Part shown: positions 9,736 to 17,544 of the stretch, piece by piece | Layout of the letters: each line of letters begins with the position of its first letter | How positions within the stretch are numbered: the stretch's first letter is position 1 | Assembly (NCBI GenBank): GCA_905181965.1 | Contig: CAJIZY010000002.1 | Coordinates: 124,001 to 188,000 of the forward strand | Direction: 5' to 3' | DNA length: 64,000 nucleotides | DNA from: Akkermansiaceae bacterium | GTDB taxonomy: Bacteria > Verrucomicrobiota > Verrucomicrobiia > Verrucomicrobiales > Akkermansiaceae | Made by a program: the position numbers and the translations under genes | Notes under the pieces: model-generated | What the model was told of the DNA's origin: nothing | Databases searched by the model: none | Seen by the model: only the letters and a program-made list of their open reading frames with translations

Positions 9736-10749
9736 TTATTTGAGTTCTGGGAGATTTTCTTCCTCAATAAAGAGAAGAAGGTCGGCACGAAGATAGACCG
9801 TGAGCTCTTCGCCACCGGACACCTTGTCGAGAACCTTAACAGACTCAACAGGCTCCTCCTCAGCGGTTTCTTCACCCTCGATTTCAATGGCACCAAAAGC
9901 ACCACCGCCACCATCATCGCTCTTCTTCTCAGAAGAAGCAGCCTTGCCAGCGCTCGGGATGCTTGCGGGATTCAAAACCCGCGCAATACGGGTCTCGAAG
10001 AAATACTCGTCGGAATTACCCATGCGCTTTAAGAATTCACGGAGAACAGGCTCGGGAGCCTTGAAGGTGAATTCAACCGGCATACGGTGCGCAATGGCAG
10101 GCAGTTTTTCAAACTTCGGAGGGCGAACTGCTCCGGGAGCAGGACGTTTAGCTCGGCCGCCTCCGCCTGATTGTCTTTTCGCATTCTTAGTTCCAGGCCA
10201 ACCATAGCCATCTTCCTGAGGAAGCGACTCGCGCACAAGGTTCTCAATTTGCTTCACCCCGGCCTCTGAAGCTTGAGTTAAGAGGTATTCCATTGCATCG
10301 AGCTGATAATTCAAAACACCTGTCGCTTCCGCCTTTGGTTGGCTACCGCGATACTTTTTAAAGCCAAGGTAGAAACCGCTTGGAATTGCTTTTTCTCCCG
10401 GAAAAAGCTCGGTCACTCTGCTTACGGTATCGGTAAGCTTGGTTGCAAAATCCTTTCCGGAGAGGTTCTCCGTTTTTTCAGGAACAAAGGCGAGAAGCTT
10501 CTCACGAGCTTCTTTCCCCTTCGCAAGGACTTTTTTAAGGCTCGCCTCCTTAGCTTTCGCATTTTCAGGATTTGGGTAAGGATTGAGACTCTTATCTTTT
10601 TTCAGAGTCGCTTTTTTCGTAGCCACCTGCTGCTGAACCTCTTCGAGGCTGGTGCCCGCTTTCATCCCAAAAGAGATGATGATTGCGGCCAAAAGGACCG
10701 TGACAACCAGCAATCCGCCGAGGAACTTGTTTTCTTTAAACCAAGACAT
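9736..10749 (-). CDS. Amuc_1100-family pilus-associated membrane protein
   Basis: 337 residues with an N-terminal membrane helix (about 9-28), a coiled-coil region (about 32-90), then two alpha/beta domains separated by Gly/Pro-rich linkers (about 195-215 and 275-290). The start MSWFKENKFLGG resembles that of the neighbouring Amuc_1099-type protein, suggesting ancient duplication. In Akkermansia muciniphila the counterpart (317 residues) is the well-studied outer-surface protein reported to signal through TLR2. Structurally it is a PilO-like component. Function in this organism, which need not be host-associated, is unknown; pilus assembly or envelope scaffolding is the reasonable inference. 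Confidence 0.87.
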   Translation of the reverse strand: MSWFKENKFLGGLLVVTVLLAAIIISFGMKAGTSLEEVQQQVATKKATLKKDKSLNPYPNPENAKAKEASLKKVLAKGKEAREKLLAFVPEKTENLSGKDFATKLTDTVSRVTELFPGEKAIPSGFYLGFKKYRGSQPKAEATGVLNYQLDAMEYLLTQASEAGVKQIENLVRESLPQEDGYGWPGTKNAKRQSGGGGRAKRPAPGAVRPPKFEKLPAIAHRMPVEFTFKAPEPVLREFLKRMGNSDEYFFETRIARVLNPASIPSAGKAASSEKKSDDGGGGAFGAIEIEGEETAEEEPVESVKVLDKVSGGEELTVYLRADLLLFIEEENLPELK

Positions 10750-10776
10750 TATAAGTAATTTTTAAGTGTGTGTGAA

Positions 10777-12528
10777 TTATTTGTGTTGGAACGGCTGCTT
10801 CAGTGGAACAAGCATTTTAAAAGGAGCCGCGTAGTCATTGGTCTCTTCTGCCGGAGCAGCTGTAATTTGAGCAAGTTGGTTATCTGGGATTGGTTTGCCT
10901 TTAGCATCGACAAATTTAAGGACTCCAGATTTTTTGAGCTCTTCAAGGATATCGAGAACCTCAGCTTGCTTGTTGAGGTGCAAACCACTGATGGCAACAC
11001 TATCAACCCAAGTTTCCTCCTTCATCAAAGGTGAATTACCGTAGGTGGCAGTGGAAAAACTTTCATCCATGACCGGATCGCTTTTCGCATCCCCATCAAT
11101 CTGATACTTGGTGCGATATTCAAAGTCGGTCACCCAAACATTCTCACTCACAAAAGCCTTAGACACCTCATTCCACGTCTTAATAAAGCTGAGGCGGCCA
11201 TTTTCGGCAGCAGCGTAGGCATTGATGAGTTCCAAGCTCTTCTTCTCATCCTTGAGAAGCTTTTTGATCTTAGAAGCTGATTGCTGGATTTCCCTAGCAC
11301 CTTCCTCAAGGCTAGCAAGATGAGCTTCACCATCACTCACTGATTTGGTCTTAAAACCAGCCCATAAGCCGAGACCAACAATGAAGAGGGCTGCAGCGGT
11401 AATGAGGGCAGGCTTCCGGCGAGTAATATCTCGTTGGGCTTGAACAGCGTAAGGAACGAGGTCGATAGAAACCTCAGATTTTCCTGTTGCGCGCAAGCTA
11501 AGCCCGACGAGCTCACCGAGCTGATGAGCTTCCTCGCCGATAGCGTCAACATCGACACCTTTGCCAACATTAATTCGCTGAAGCGGATTGAAGGTTTCAA
11601 CAGGAAGGTTGAGTTTCTCTTCCAAGAACTCGCGGAGATAAGGAAGATTTGCTGTTCCACCGGCAAGGAGCACTTTCTGAGGAGCGTTCCCACCCTGCTG
11701 ACTTCTGAAGAGAGTATTGGTGCGTTGGATCTCCGCAGTAAGGCGGGCCAGAGCATTTCGAACTACGGTTCCAAGAGCAGCGGTTGCATCATCAAGCTGA
11801 TCGGCATGAGAACCGCCTAGAGTAACCAATCCACTAGAAAGCTTGCTATTCTCCGCTTCAGCGAAGGAAACGTTGTATTCCTTGGCGATTGCACTCGTGA
11901 TGTTAGCTCCACCGATTGAAACTGAACGGGTAAAGAACTTCGTCCCATCAGCGTAAATCAGATTAGAGGTTTTCGCTCCAATATCGAGCAAGAGAACACA
12001 TTCCTCCAAACCGGGATAGTTATAGCGGAAAGAATTATAGAGGGCGGTTGGCGCCGAGTCGACGAGGCGGGTGCCTAGACCGGTATCCGCAACAACTGAA
12101 TTAAGGTCGTTCAGCGAATCAGCCTTAATAGCGACCAAGACAACTTCTTGTTCAATCCCATCAGTCTTAAGCTTCTGCCAATCCCAGACGACCTCGTCGA
12201 GTGGGAACGGAACATTCTGCTGGGCCTCGAAGCGCACCAAGTCGTCCATATCCTCCTCGATAGGAGGAAGCTTAACGAATCGAACAAAGACTGACTGCCC
12301 TGAGAGAGCATAGGCGGCCTTTTGCTTATCAACCTTGAGGCCTTTAGCGAGCTCCTTGATGGCAAGTTTGACCTGAGGAATGCGCGCAGCTTCCGTAGCG
12401 GGGTCGGCTAGGATACTGGTAGCAGCATACTTTTTGAGGATCAGACCTTTTTTGGTCGGGGCGAGGACGCCCATTGAGATTCTCTGAGAACCGATGTTTA
12501 GTGCGATAATCGACTGTTGATCAGCCAT
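10777..12528 (-). CDS. PilM-PilN fusion, Amuc_1101 family
   Basis: 583 residues. Residues 1-340 are an actin/FtsA-like ATPase of the PilM type (IIALNIGSQRISMGVL, ALSGQSVFVRFVKLP, LLLDIGAKTSNLIYADG, LLAGGTANLP). A membrane helix follows at about 375-393, then a coiled coil and a periplasmic PilN-like ferredoxin-fold domain (DSVAISGLHLNKQAEVLDIL). Standard systems encode PilM and PilN separately and PilM binds the PilN N-terminus; here both are one chain. It lies 27 bp upstream of the Amuc_1100 homologue. Confidence 0.88.
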   Translation of the reverse strand: MADQQSIIALNIGSQRISMGVLAPTKKGLILKKYAATSILADPATEAARIPQVKLAIKELAKGLKVDKQKAAYALSGQSVFVRFVKLPPIEEDMDDLVRFEAQQNVPFPLDEVVWDWQKLKTDGIEQEVVLVAIKADSLNDLNSVVADTGLGTRLVDSAPTALYNSFRYNYPGLEECVLLLDIGAKTSNLIYADGTKFFTRSVSIGGANITSAIAKEYNVSFAEAENSKLSSGLVTLGGSHADQLDDATAALGTVVRNALARLTAEIQRTNTLFRSQQGGNAPQKVLLAGGTANLPYLREFLEEKLNLPVETFNPLQRINVGKGVDVDAIGEEAHQLGELVGLSLRATGKSEVSIDLVPYAVQAQRDITRRKPALITAAALFIVGLGLWAGFKTKSVSDGEAHLASLEEGAREIQQSASKIKKLLKDEKKSLELINAYAAAENGRLSFIKTWNEVSKAFVSENVWVTDFEYRTKYQIDGDAKSDPVMDESFSTATYGNSPLMKEETWVDSVAISGLHLNKQAEVLDILEELKKSGVLKFVDAKGKPIPDNQLAQITAAPAEETNDYAAPFKMLVPLKQPFQHK

Positions 12529-12578
12529 AGTTTTAGTGTGTGGGTGTGTGGGAAAAAATTGGCGGAAAGCCCCGAGTA

Positions 12579-13211
12579 TTAGTTTTTTGGCTGAACCTCG
12601 GCGTAACGATCATACCAAAGAGCAGCAAAAGGAGTCTGCGTCTTGTCGAGCAAAGGAAATTTTGAAGTCGCTTCTACGCCCTTCAGGGCCTCACGCCACC
12701 AACCAGCTTTCTGCCCATGAGTGAAGAATCCGACCATCTTGCCACCCCACTCAATTTCACCACCAATGGCTTCAAGATCAGATTTGCTTGCCTTGCTGCT
12801 CCCAGTGATACGCTTGAGAGTGTTTGGAGAAATATAAATTGAGACATAAACCGGCTCATCGACCGGAATATTGACATAAGTGACCGACTTACTGATTTTG
12901 TAGTTTTTACGATCTTGCCCCTTAACGACAACATGCCAATTCACATTGATCTGATCAAGATAGCCGTCCTTGGGCTCGTTCCTTACGCGATCAGGCTGCA
13001 ATTTGACCTCAACCTCGAGCCAATCCTTTGGTTTAAAGCTCTTGGCGTTGCCATCCTGAATTTCGGGAGACTGCAATTCGGTAAACTTCGGATCGTCAAC
13101 CTTGAACTTCGCATCCTTGGACAGTTCGAGTTGTCCAAAGGCGCTGATTGGCAGGCTAAGGCCACACACAAGGGGTAGAATATTTGCGAAAAATCTCTGA
13201 CGAATCATCAT
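12579..13211 (-). CDS. Amuc_1102-family secreted pilus-like system protein
   Basis: 210 residues with a signal peptide (about 1-26, ending ISAFG) and a compact beta-rich domain. No transmembrane segment follows, so it is periplasmic or surface-exposed. It is recognised by its place as first gene of the five-gene cluster and by its size and pattern, which match Amuc_1102 of Akkermansia. Biochemical function is unknown. The start is the ATG-ATG pair at 13211; the leader shows no Shine-Dalgarno. The next gene (PilM-PilN fusion) begins 50 bp downstream. Confidence 0.8.
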   Translation of the reverse strand: MMIRQRFFANILPLVCGLSLPISAFGQLELSKDAKFKVDDPKFTELQSPEIQDGNAKSFKPKDWLEVEVKLQPDRVRNEPKDGYLDQINVNWHVVVKGQDRKNYKISKSVTYVNIPVDEPVYVSIYISPNTLKRITGSSKASKSDLEAIGGEIEWGGKMVGFFTHGQKAGWWREALKGVEATSKFPLLDKTQTPFAALWYDRYAEVQPKN

Positions 13212-13338
13212 TTACTGAAGGTTTTCCGGAAGGTAGGAAATCAGAACGGGGGGCGGCTAGCAAAAAACTACCAAACCCTTGTTTTTTTAGCAGTTGACAG
13301 CGCTCCACGATTCTGGGCGAAGCTCTTTGACAAATCTA

Positions 13339-14034
13339 ATGTCGTCACCTCAATCTTCTTTTATGAAGCACCTAGGCCAAATCAACCAACATTTGTCGGA
13401 TCGAAAACGACTTGTTGTGGGGGCCATTGCCGATCCTTCCACCTTATCAATTAAGCCAACGGACTGCGACATAGTCGAATTGCGTTTGGATTCCCTCGGA
13501 ACCGGCAAAGATGTGCATCAATTTGCAAAAACATGCCCACTTCCGGTCTTAATAACAGCGAGAGGGCCCGAGGAAGGTGGTCAAAGTAGTTGGTCAGCAG
13601 AAGAAAGAGCGCACGCCTATCGAGCATTCCTTCCATATGCCGCTATCATCGATATTGAACTCTGCGATTTTAAAGCTTTTGGCTCGGTCATTGACGATGC
13701 GAAAGGAATTGGCATTCCCGTAATCGGCTCTCTCCATGATTTCGAAGTAACTCCTGAACCGGCATCACTAGCCGAAAAAATAAACACGCGAGCAGACCTC
13801 CACAAATTCGCATTTATGGCGCAGTCTTCAGATGACATCAAAAAGCATCTCGAAATTTTCGAAAGACTATCCGGACACGCCTTATCAGTCATGGGCATGG
13901 GACCACTCGGTGCCGCCGCTCGTCCTCTAATGGCTGAAGCCGGGTCGCTTCTGAACTATGGCTTTCTAGGCACTACTCCGACTGCCCCAAACCAGTGGCC
14001 AGCCGGATTACTCAAGGCTACGCTCGCGATCTGA
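13339..14034 (+). CDS. aroD: Type I 3-dehydroquinate dehydratase
   Basis: Third step of the shikimate pathway: Schiff-base dehydration of 3-dehydroquinate. About 231 residues, the usual length. Diagnostic residues are present: EлRLD-type motif (IVELRLDSL), general base His in GSLHDFE, Schiff-base Lys in LHKFAFM and the SVMGMGPLG substrate loop. The start is uncertain: ATG at 13339 is used, ATG at 13363 is equally possible, and a TTG at 13294 is less likely. Its stop abuts the stop of the convergent helicase gene inside one TGATCA. Confidence 0.9.
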   Translation: MSSPQSSFMKHLGQINQHLSDRKRLVVGAIADPSTLSIKPTDCDIVELRLDSLGTGKDVHQFAKTCPLPVLITARGPEEGGQSSWSAEERAHAYRAFLPYAAIIDIELCDFKAFGSVIDDAKGIGIPVIGSLHDFEVTPEPASLAEKINTRADLHKFAFMAQSSDDIKKHLEIFERLSGHALSVMGMGPLGAAARPLMAEAGSLLNYGFLGTTPTAPNQWPAGLLKATLAI

Positions 14035-15978
14035 TCACGGCACAATCTTCACTGGAGCCGGAGGAAGAGCCGCAAGGAAAGATTTCCCGTAGCGCTTGGT
14101 GACAACCCTATTATCAAGAATTACAACCATTCCCTCATCTTTTTTTGTTCGGATCAATCGGCCCACGCCCTGACGAAGTTTGATGACAGCCTCGGGAACG
14201 GAATACTGCATAAAAGGATTTCCTCCTTCCGCTTCAATTTCTTCCAACCGGGCCGCCGTGAGCGGATGATCTGGCACGGCAAAAGGGAGCCGGGTAATAA
14301 TGACATTGCTCAAAGCCTCGCCAGGCACATCGACCCCCGCCCAAAAACTTTCAGTTCCGAAAAGAACGCTGTGCACATCATTACGGAATTCCTCGACCAT
14401 TTTTTGCCTCGGCACTCCCATTCCCTGGGCAAGAAGAGTCCAGCCGTTGTCGTCGAAAAAATCCTCCATACTTTCCGCCACTGATCGTAAAAGGCGATGA
14501 CTGGTGAAGAGGACGAAAGCACGGCCCTCGCTCTTTTTTACAACACGCTCAATCCAGTGAATTAACATCTTTTCGTAGTCATCGTCGCGCGGATCTGGCA
14601 TTGATTTCATGACATAAATCGCCATTTGCTTTTGATAGTCAAACGGGCTCCCGATTTTTACTGCCGGGACATGCTGCGCGCCAATACGCTCGCGAAAGTA
14701 ACTTAACTGGTCATCGCCCGTCCCCAGAGTTGCGCTTGTAGTGATACAGGTCTTATCCGGACCAAACAAAAGCGGGCGCAAACGATCCGCCACATTTACC
14801 GGCGCAGCATTCAAGGTAAACGAAGTCCCCTCGTAACCGGACTTTTCCACCCAATAAACGCTGCCACCATCTTCCTGGTCGAGGAACATTTTCAAGCCGC
14901 CGTGCATCTCACGAAGCCGACGCGCGCCTTCCATCAACTCGCCTTTGCGCGTATCGTCCTCCGTCCCCTCTGCAACCTCTTCAATCGCAGTCCAACATTC
15001 CCGGAGTGGACCTGCCAAGGTATTCTCCACCAACTCTGGTTGCCTTACACGACACTCCCTCCCCCAGTCCCCAAAGGTAACCGCGGCCCCGATATTTTCA
15101 AAAAACTCATCCGCTTCATCGAGGACATTTTTAGCACAATCCATCGCCTCGGAAGCTTGCGCATATTTCAGCAAACCTTTCCCCGTTTTCGGATGATAGA
15201 GCCGCTGTAAATCAAATCGTAATCCTGCTTGGCTCAACCGCAGGCCAAGAGATTTTGCCGCTACCGCTTCCAAAGTATGAGCTTCATCGAAAATCACGAA
15301 ATCATTAGGAACCAAGAATCCCGATTCGTTTTCCAACATCTCTTCCTCAGGGTTGAGGAGTGAAAAAAACAAGCTGTGATTTACGACAAGAACGCGGGCG
15401 CTTTGAGCAAACTTGCGGGCCTCTTGAAAAAAACAATTCCCGCGTGGTCCGCATGTCCGCTGAGTGCAAATGTGCGATTCACTACAAACCTGTAACCACA
15501 CTTTGAGCGATGGTTCGAAATCCAGATCACTCTTGGTTCCATCACGGGTCGACTCCGCCCATTTCCAAATCTCCATGAGTTCCTCTTGCTCGCTCGAAGT
15601 GAAAAGATCACCACCATTATCCATGGCCCGGCGCAACCTCATCGGGCAAAGATAATTCCCCCGACCTTTTAAAAGAGCTGCTTCAAAAGGCTCCGCCAAA
15701 AGTTTACGCACTATTGGCAAATCTTTCCCGATTAGTTGTTCTTGTAGATTGATAGTGTGAGTTGAAATGACTGCCTTTTTTCCCTCGCGAATGGCATACT
15801 CCACCGCCGGGATCAAATAGGCCAACGACTTGCCGACTCCGGTTCCTGCTTCGACCACCAAGGAGCGCTCACCCTCAAGCGCTTCGGCAACCTCGCCAGC
15901 CATTTGCTGCTGCTCCGCACGATATTCAAAGTCAGGAGACTTTGAGAGCAGACCAGTCTCTGAGAAAACCATCCGCAT
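14035..15978 (-). CDS. DinG/YoaA-type superfamily 2 DNA helicase with iron-sulfur cluster
   Basis: XPD-like 5'-3' helicase probably used in DNA repair or R-loop removal. Walker A is VVEAGTGVGKS, the DEAH box is VIFDEAHTLE and motif VI is QGVGRLIRTKKDEG. Four Cys consistent with the 4Fe-4S domain lie between motifs Ia and II: one in GNYLCPMR and a cluster in VCSESHICTQRTCGPRGNC. About 647 residues from ATG at 15978; a GTG start at 16017 would add 13 residues. It has no exonuclease domain, so it is YoaA-like, not the fused Gram-positive DinG. It is divergent from the blaI-like gene across about 150 bp and convergent with aroD with no gap. Confidence 0.9.
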   Translation of the reverse strand: MRMVFSETGLLSKSPDFEYRAEQQQMAGEVAEALEGERSLVVEAGTGVGKSLAYLIPAVEYAIREGKKAVISTHTINLQEQLIGKDLPIVRKLLAEPFEAALLKGRGNYLCPMRLRRAMDNGGDLFTSSEQEELMEIWKWAESTRDGTKSDLDFEPSLKVWLQVCSESHICTQRTCGPRGNCFFQEARKFAQSARVLVVNHSLFFSLLNPEEEMLENESGFLVPNDFVIFDEAHTLEAVAAKSLGLRLSQAGLRFDLQRLYHPKTGKGLLKYAQASEAMDCAKNVLDEADEFFENIGAAVTFGDWGRECRVRQPELVENTLAGPLRECWTAIEEVAEGTEDDTRKGELMEGARRLREMHGGLKMFLDQEDGGSVYWVEKSGYEGTSFTLNAAPVNVADRLRPLLFGPDKTCITTSATLGTGDDQLSYFRERIGAQHVPAVKIGSPFDYQKQMAIYVMKSMPDPRDDDYEKMLIHWIERVVKKSEGRAFVLFTSHRLLRSVAESMEDFFDDNGWTLLAQGMGVPRQKMVEEFRNDVHSVLFGTESFWAGVDVPGEALSNVIITRLPFAVPDHPLTAARLEEIEAEGGNPFMQYSVPEAVIKLRQGVGRLIRTKKDEGMVVILDNRVVTKRYGKSFLAALPPAPVKIVP

Positions 15979-16068
15979 CTCTTCACCAAACGAATTTCCA
16001 CCACCAAGCGAGATCACTCCCGTGAGTAACTTCTCACGCCACCAAATTCAACTGTCATCAACACAAGA

Positions 16069-16125
16069 ACATCAATGCTGATTTTCCAACATTTATGTTG
16101 CGGTTTTTTTAGCACACATTAATGT
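16069..16125 (+). promoter_or_regulatory. Probable BlaI-type operator array upstream of the blaI-like gene
   Basis: Three sites share the pattern ACAT-N2-ATGT. They are 16069-16078 (ACATCAATGC, one mismatch), 16087-16100 (perfect inverted repeat CAACATTTATGTTG) and 16116-16125 (ACATTAATGT, perfect palindrome). They lie directly before the ATG at 16132. BlaI/MecI repressors bind palindromes with TACA/TGTA half-sites, so autoregulation is likely. They could also control the divergent helicase gene. Confidence 0.65.
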
Positions 16126-16131
16126 CCACCC

Positions 16132-16500
16132 ATGAACCGTTTGGAAAAAGGTGAACTCTCACGCCGTGAGCGACAGCTTCTTGATATCTTATACCGTCTG
16201 GGAGAAGCTACCGCGCAAGATGTGCAAGATGAATTACCCGACCCTCCCTCTTACTCTGCCGTCCGAGCTCTCTTAGCGACACTCGAGAATAAAGATATGG
16301 TCAAACACTCCAAGGAAGGGCGCCGCTATCTTTACAGTCCCGTCATTAACGAAAATAAAGCGAAACGTACCGCCCTCAAAAACCTCCTCGGTACTTTCTT
16401 CAAAGGAAGACCAGAAAACCTTGTCGCGGCCCTCCTCGATCCGAGCGACCAACAGTTAAGCGAAAAAGAAATCGCCGAGATTCGAAAACTCATCAAGTAG
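16132..16500 (+). CDS. BlaI/MecI-family winged-helix repressor
   Basis: 122 residues, the typical family length. It has an N-terminal winged helix (LSRRERQLLDILYRLGEATA, then SAVRALLATLENKDMV as recognition helix and wing) and a C-terminal dimerisation segment. Homologues repress a neighbouring M56 peptidase and its targets until the peptidase triggers cleavage. The M56 peptidase gene follows 9 bp downstream, completing the usual pair. Palindromic sites just upstream suggest autorepression. Confidence 0.93.
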   Translation: MNRLEKGELSRRERQLLDILYRLGEATAQDVQDELPDPPSYSAVRALLATLENKDMVKHSKEGRRYLYSPVINENKAKRTALKNLLGTFFKGRPENLVAALLDPSDQQLSEKEIAEIRKLIK

Positions 16501-16509
16501 CCCTAGGCC

Positions 16510-17442
16510 ATGATTATTCCTTCGCTCGTCTTCTCTCTCCTCGCGGCCTTCGCGATGTGGGTTTTCGTGCGCCGGAACCCTGCCACTGATCCTCGGGTCA
16601 CCGTGGCTATCCTCGCGCTGCTCCTTATTCTTCCGCTCCTCAACTTTCTCCCCAAATACTCGGTTTCCGTTGAAGGAAGCCTTGGCACATCGACCTCGCT
16701 AAGTCCCTCGATCCTCCCATCCATTTGGACCTTAGGGTTTTTATTTTTCGGATTACGTGGGCTCATCGATGTTCTTTCGATGCAACGCTGGAATCGCGAA
16801 TCAAGACTCGCCAATGATCTTCCTGCGTTTCAAGAAACCTTATGCGAACTTGCGATCTCAAGGCGTGTCGATTTGCGTATTCATCCTCGCCTCACATCGC
16901 CAGTTGTTTCGGGGTTGATTCGCCCACGTATTTACCTTCCAGAAAGCTCGACCGACTGGTCACCGCAAACCCTCAGGATGGCACTTCTTCACGAACTCGG
17001 ACATGTCCAACGTCGCGACCTTTGGATGGCCACACTCGCACACATTGTCTGTGTTCTCCACTGGTTCAACCCATCAGTCTGGTGGTTGCGTCGCACTTTC
17101 CTATCACAATGCGAATACGCTTGTGATGCCCACTTAGTTGAGAAAGGAACCGACCCTAATATCTACGCCAACGCACTTTGCGACGTTGCCCAGTCCGCCT
17201 CCGCTCCTCCTCTCTCTCTTGCGATGGCTGGTCATGTTCCTCTCCGAGAACGCATCATCTTTCTTTCTAGCGGTGGCCGTCGGGGCTCAGCCTTTCTTTC
17301 TAGCCTCATTTTCCTGACAGCAAGCAGCGCGATTGCGATGAGCATGGTCCGCTTTGTTCCCGAGCGCGCAGTGACTCCTCTCCTAACTCCGATAGACGAA
17401 GTCGAAATCCGCTTCAACGCGGATCCATTCCCTGGAAATTAG
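16510..17442 (+). CDS. BlaR1/MecR1-like M56 membrane metallopeptidase without sensor domain
   Basis: 310 residues. Two N-terminal hydrophobic segments (about 1-60) and another near 75-90 precede the cytoplasmic zinc protease region with LLHELGHVQRRD (HExxH-type; His, Glu, His ligands) and the downstream CEYACDAHLVEKG motif with the third ligand. A last membrane helix lies near 265-285. Classical BlaR1 adds a penicillin-binding domain after this helix; here the protein ends within about 25 residues, so any signal is not a beta-lactam bound to a fused sensor. Paired with the BlaI-type repressor 9 bp upstream. Confidence 0.9.
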   Translation: MIIPSLVFSLLAAFAMWVFVRRNPATDPRVTVAILALLLILPLLNFLPKYSVSVEGSLGTSTSLSPSILPSIWTLGFLFFGLRGLIDVLSMQRWNRESRLANDLPAFQETLCELAISRRVDLRIHPRLTSPVVSGLIRPRIYLPESSTDWSPQTLRMALLHELGHVQRRDLWMATLAHIVCVLHWFNPSVWWLRRTFLSQCEYACDAHLVEKGTDPNIYANALCDVAQSASAPPLSLAMAGHVPLRERIIFLSSGGRRGSAFLSSLIFLTASSAIAMSMVRFVPERAVTPLLTPIDEVEIRFNADPFPGN

Positions 17443-17544
17443 AGAAACGCCTTATATTTATCGGCAGCCAAAAGCTGAAGAAGGCTCGCCTCGAAAAAGG
17501 CCTTTGGAAGCCCCCTCAATTTACGGCAGACTCTCCCATAACTA

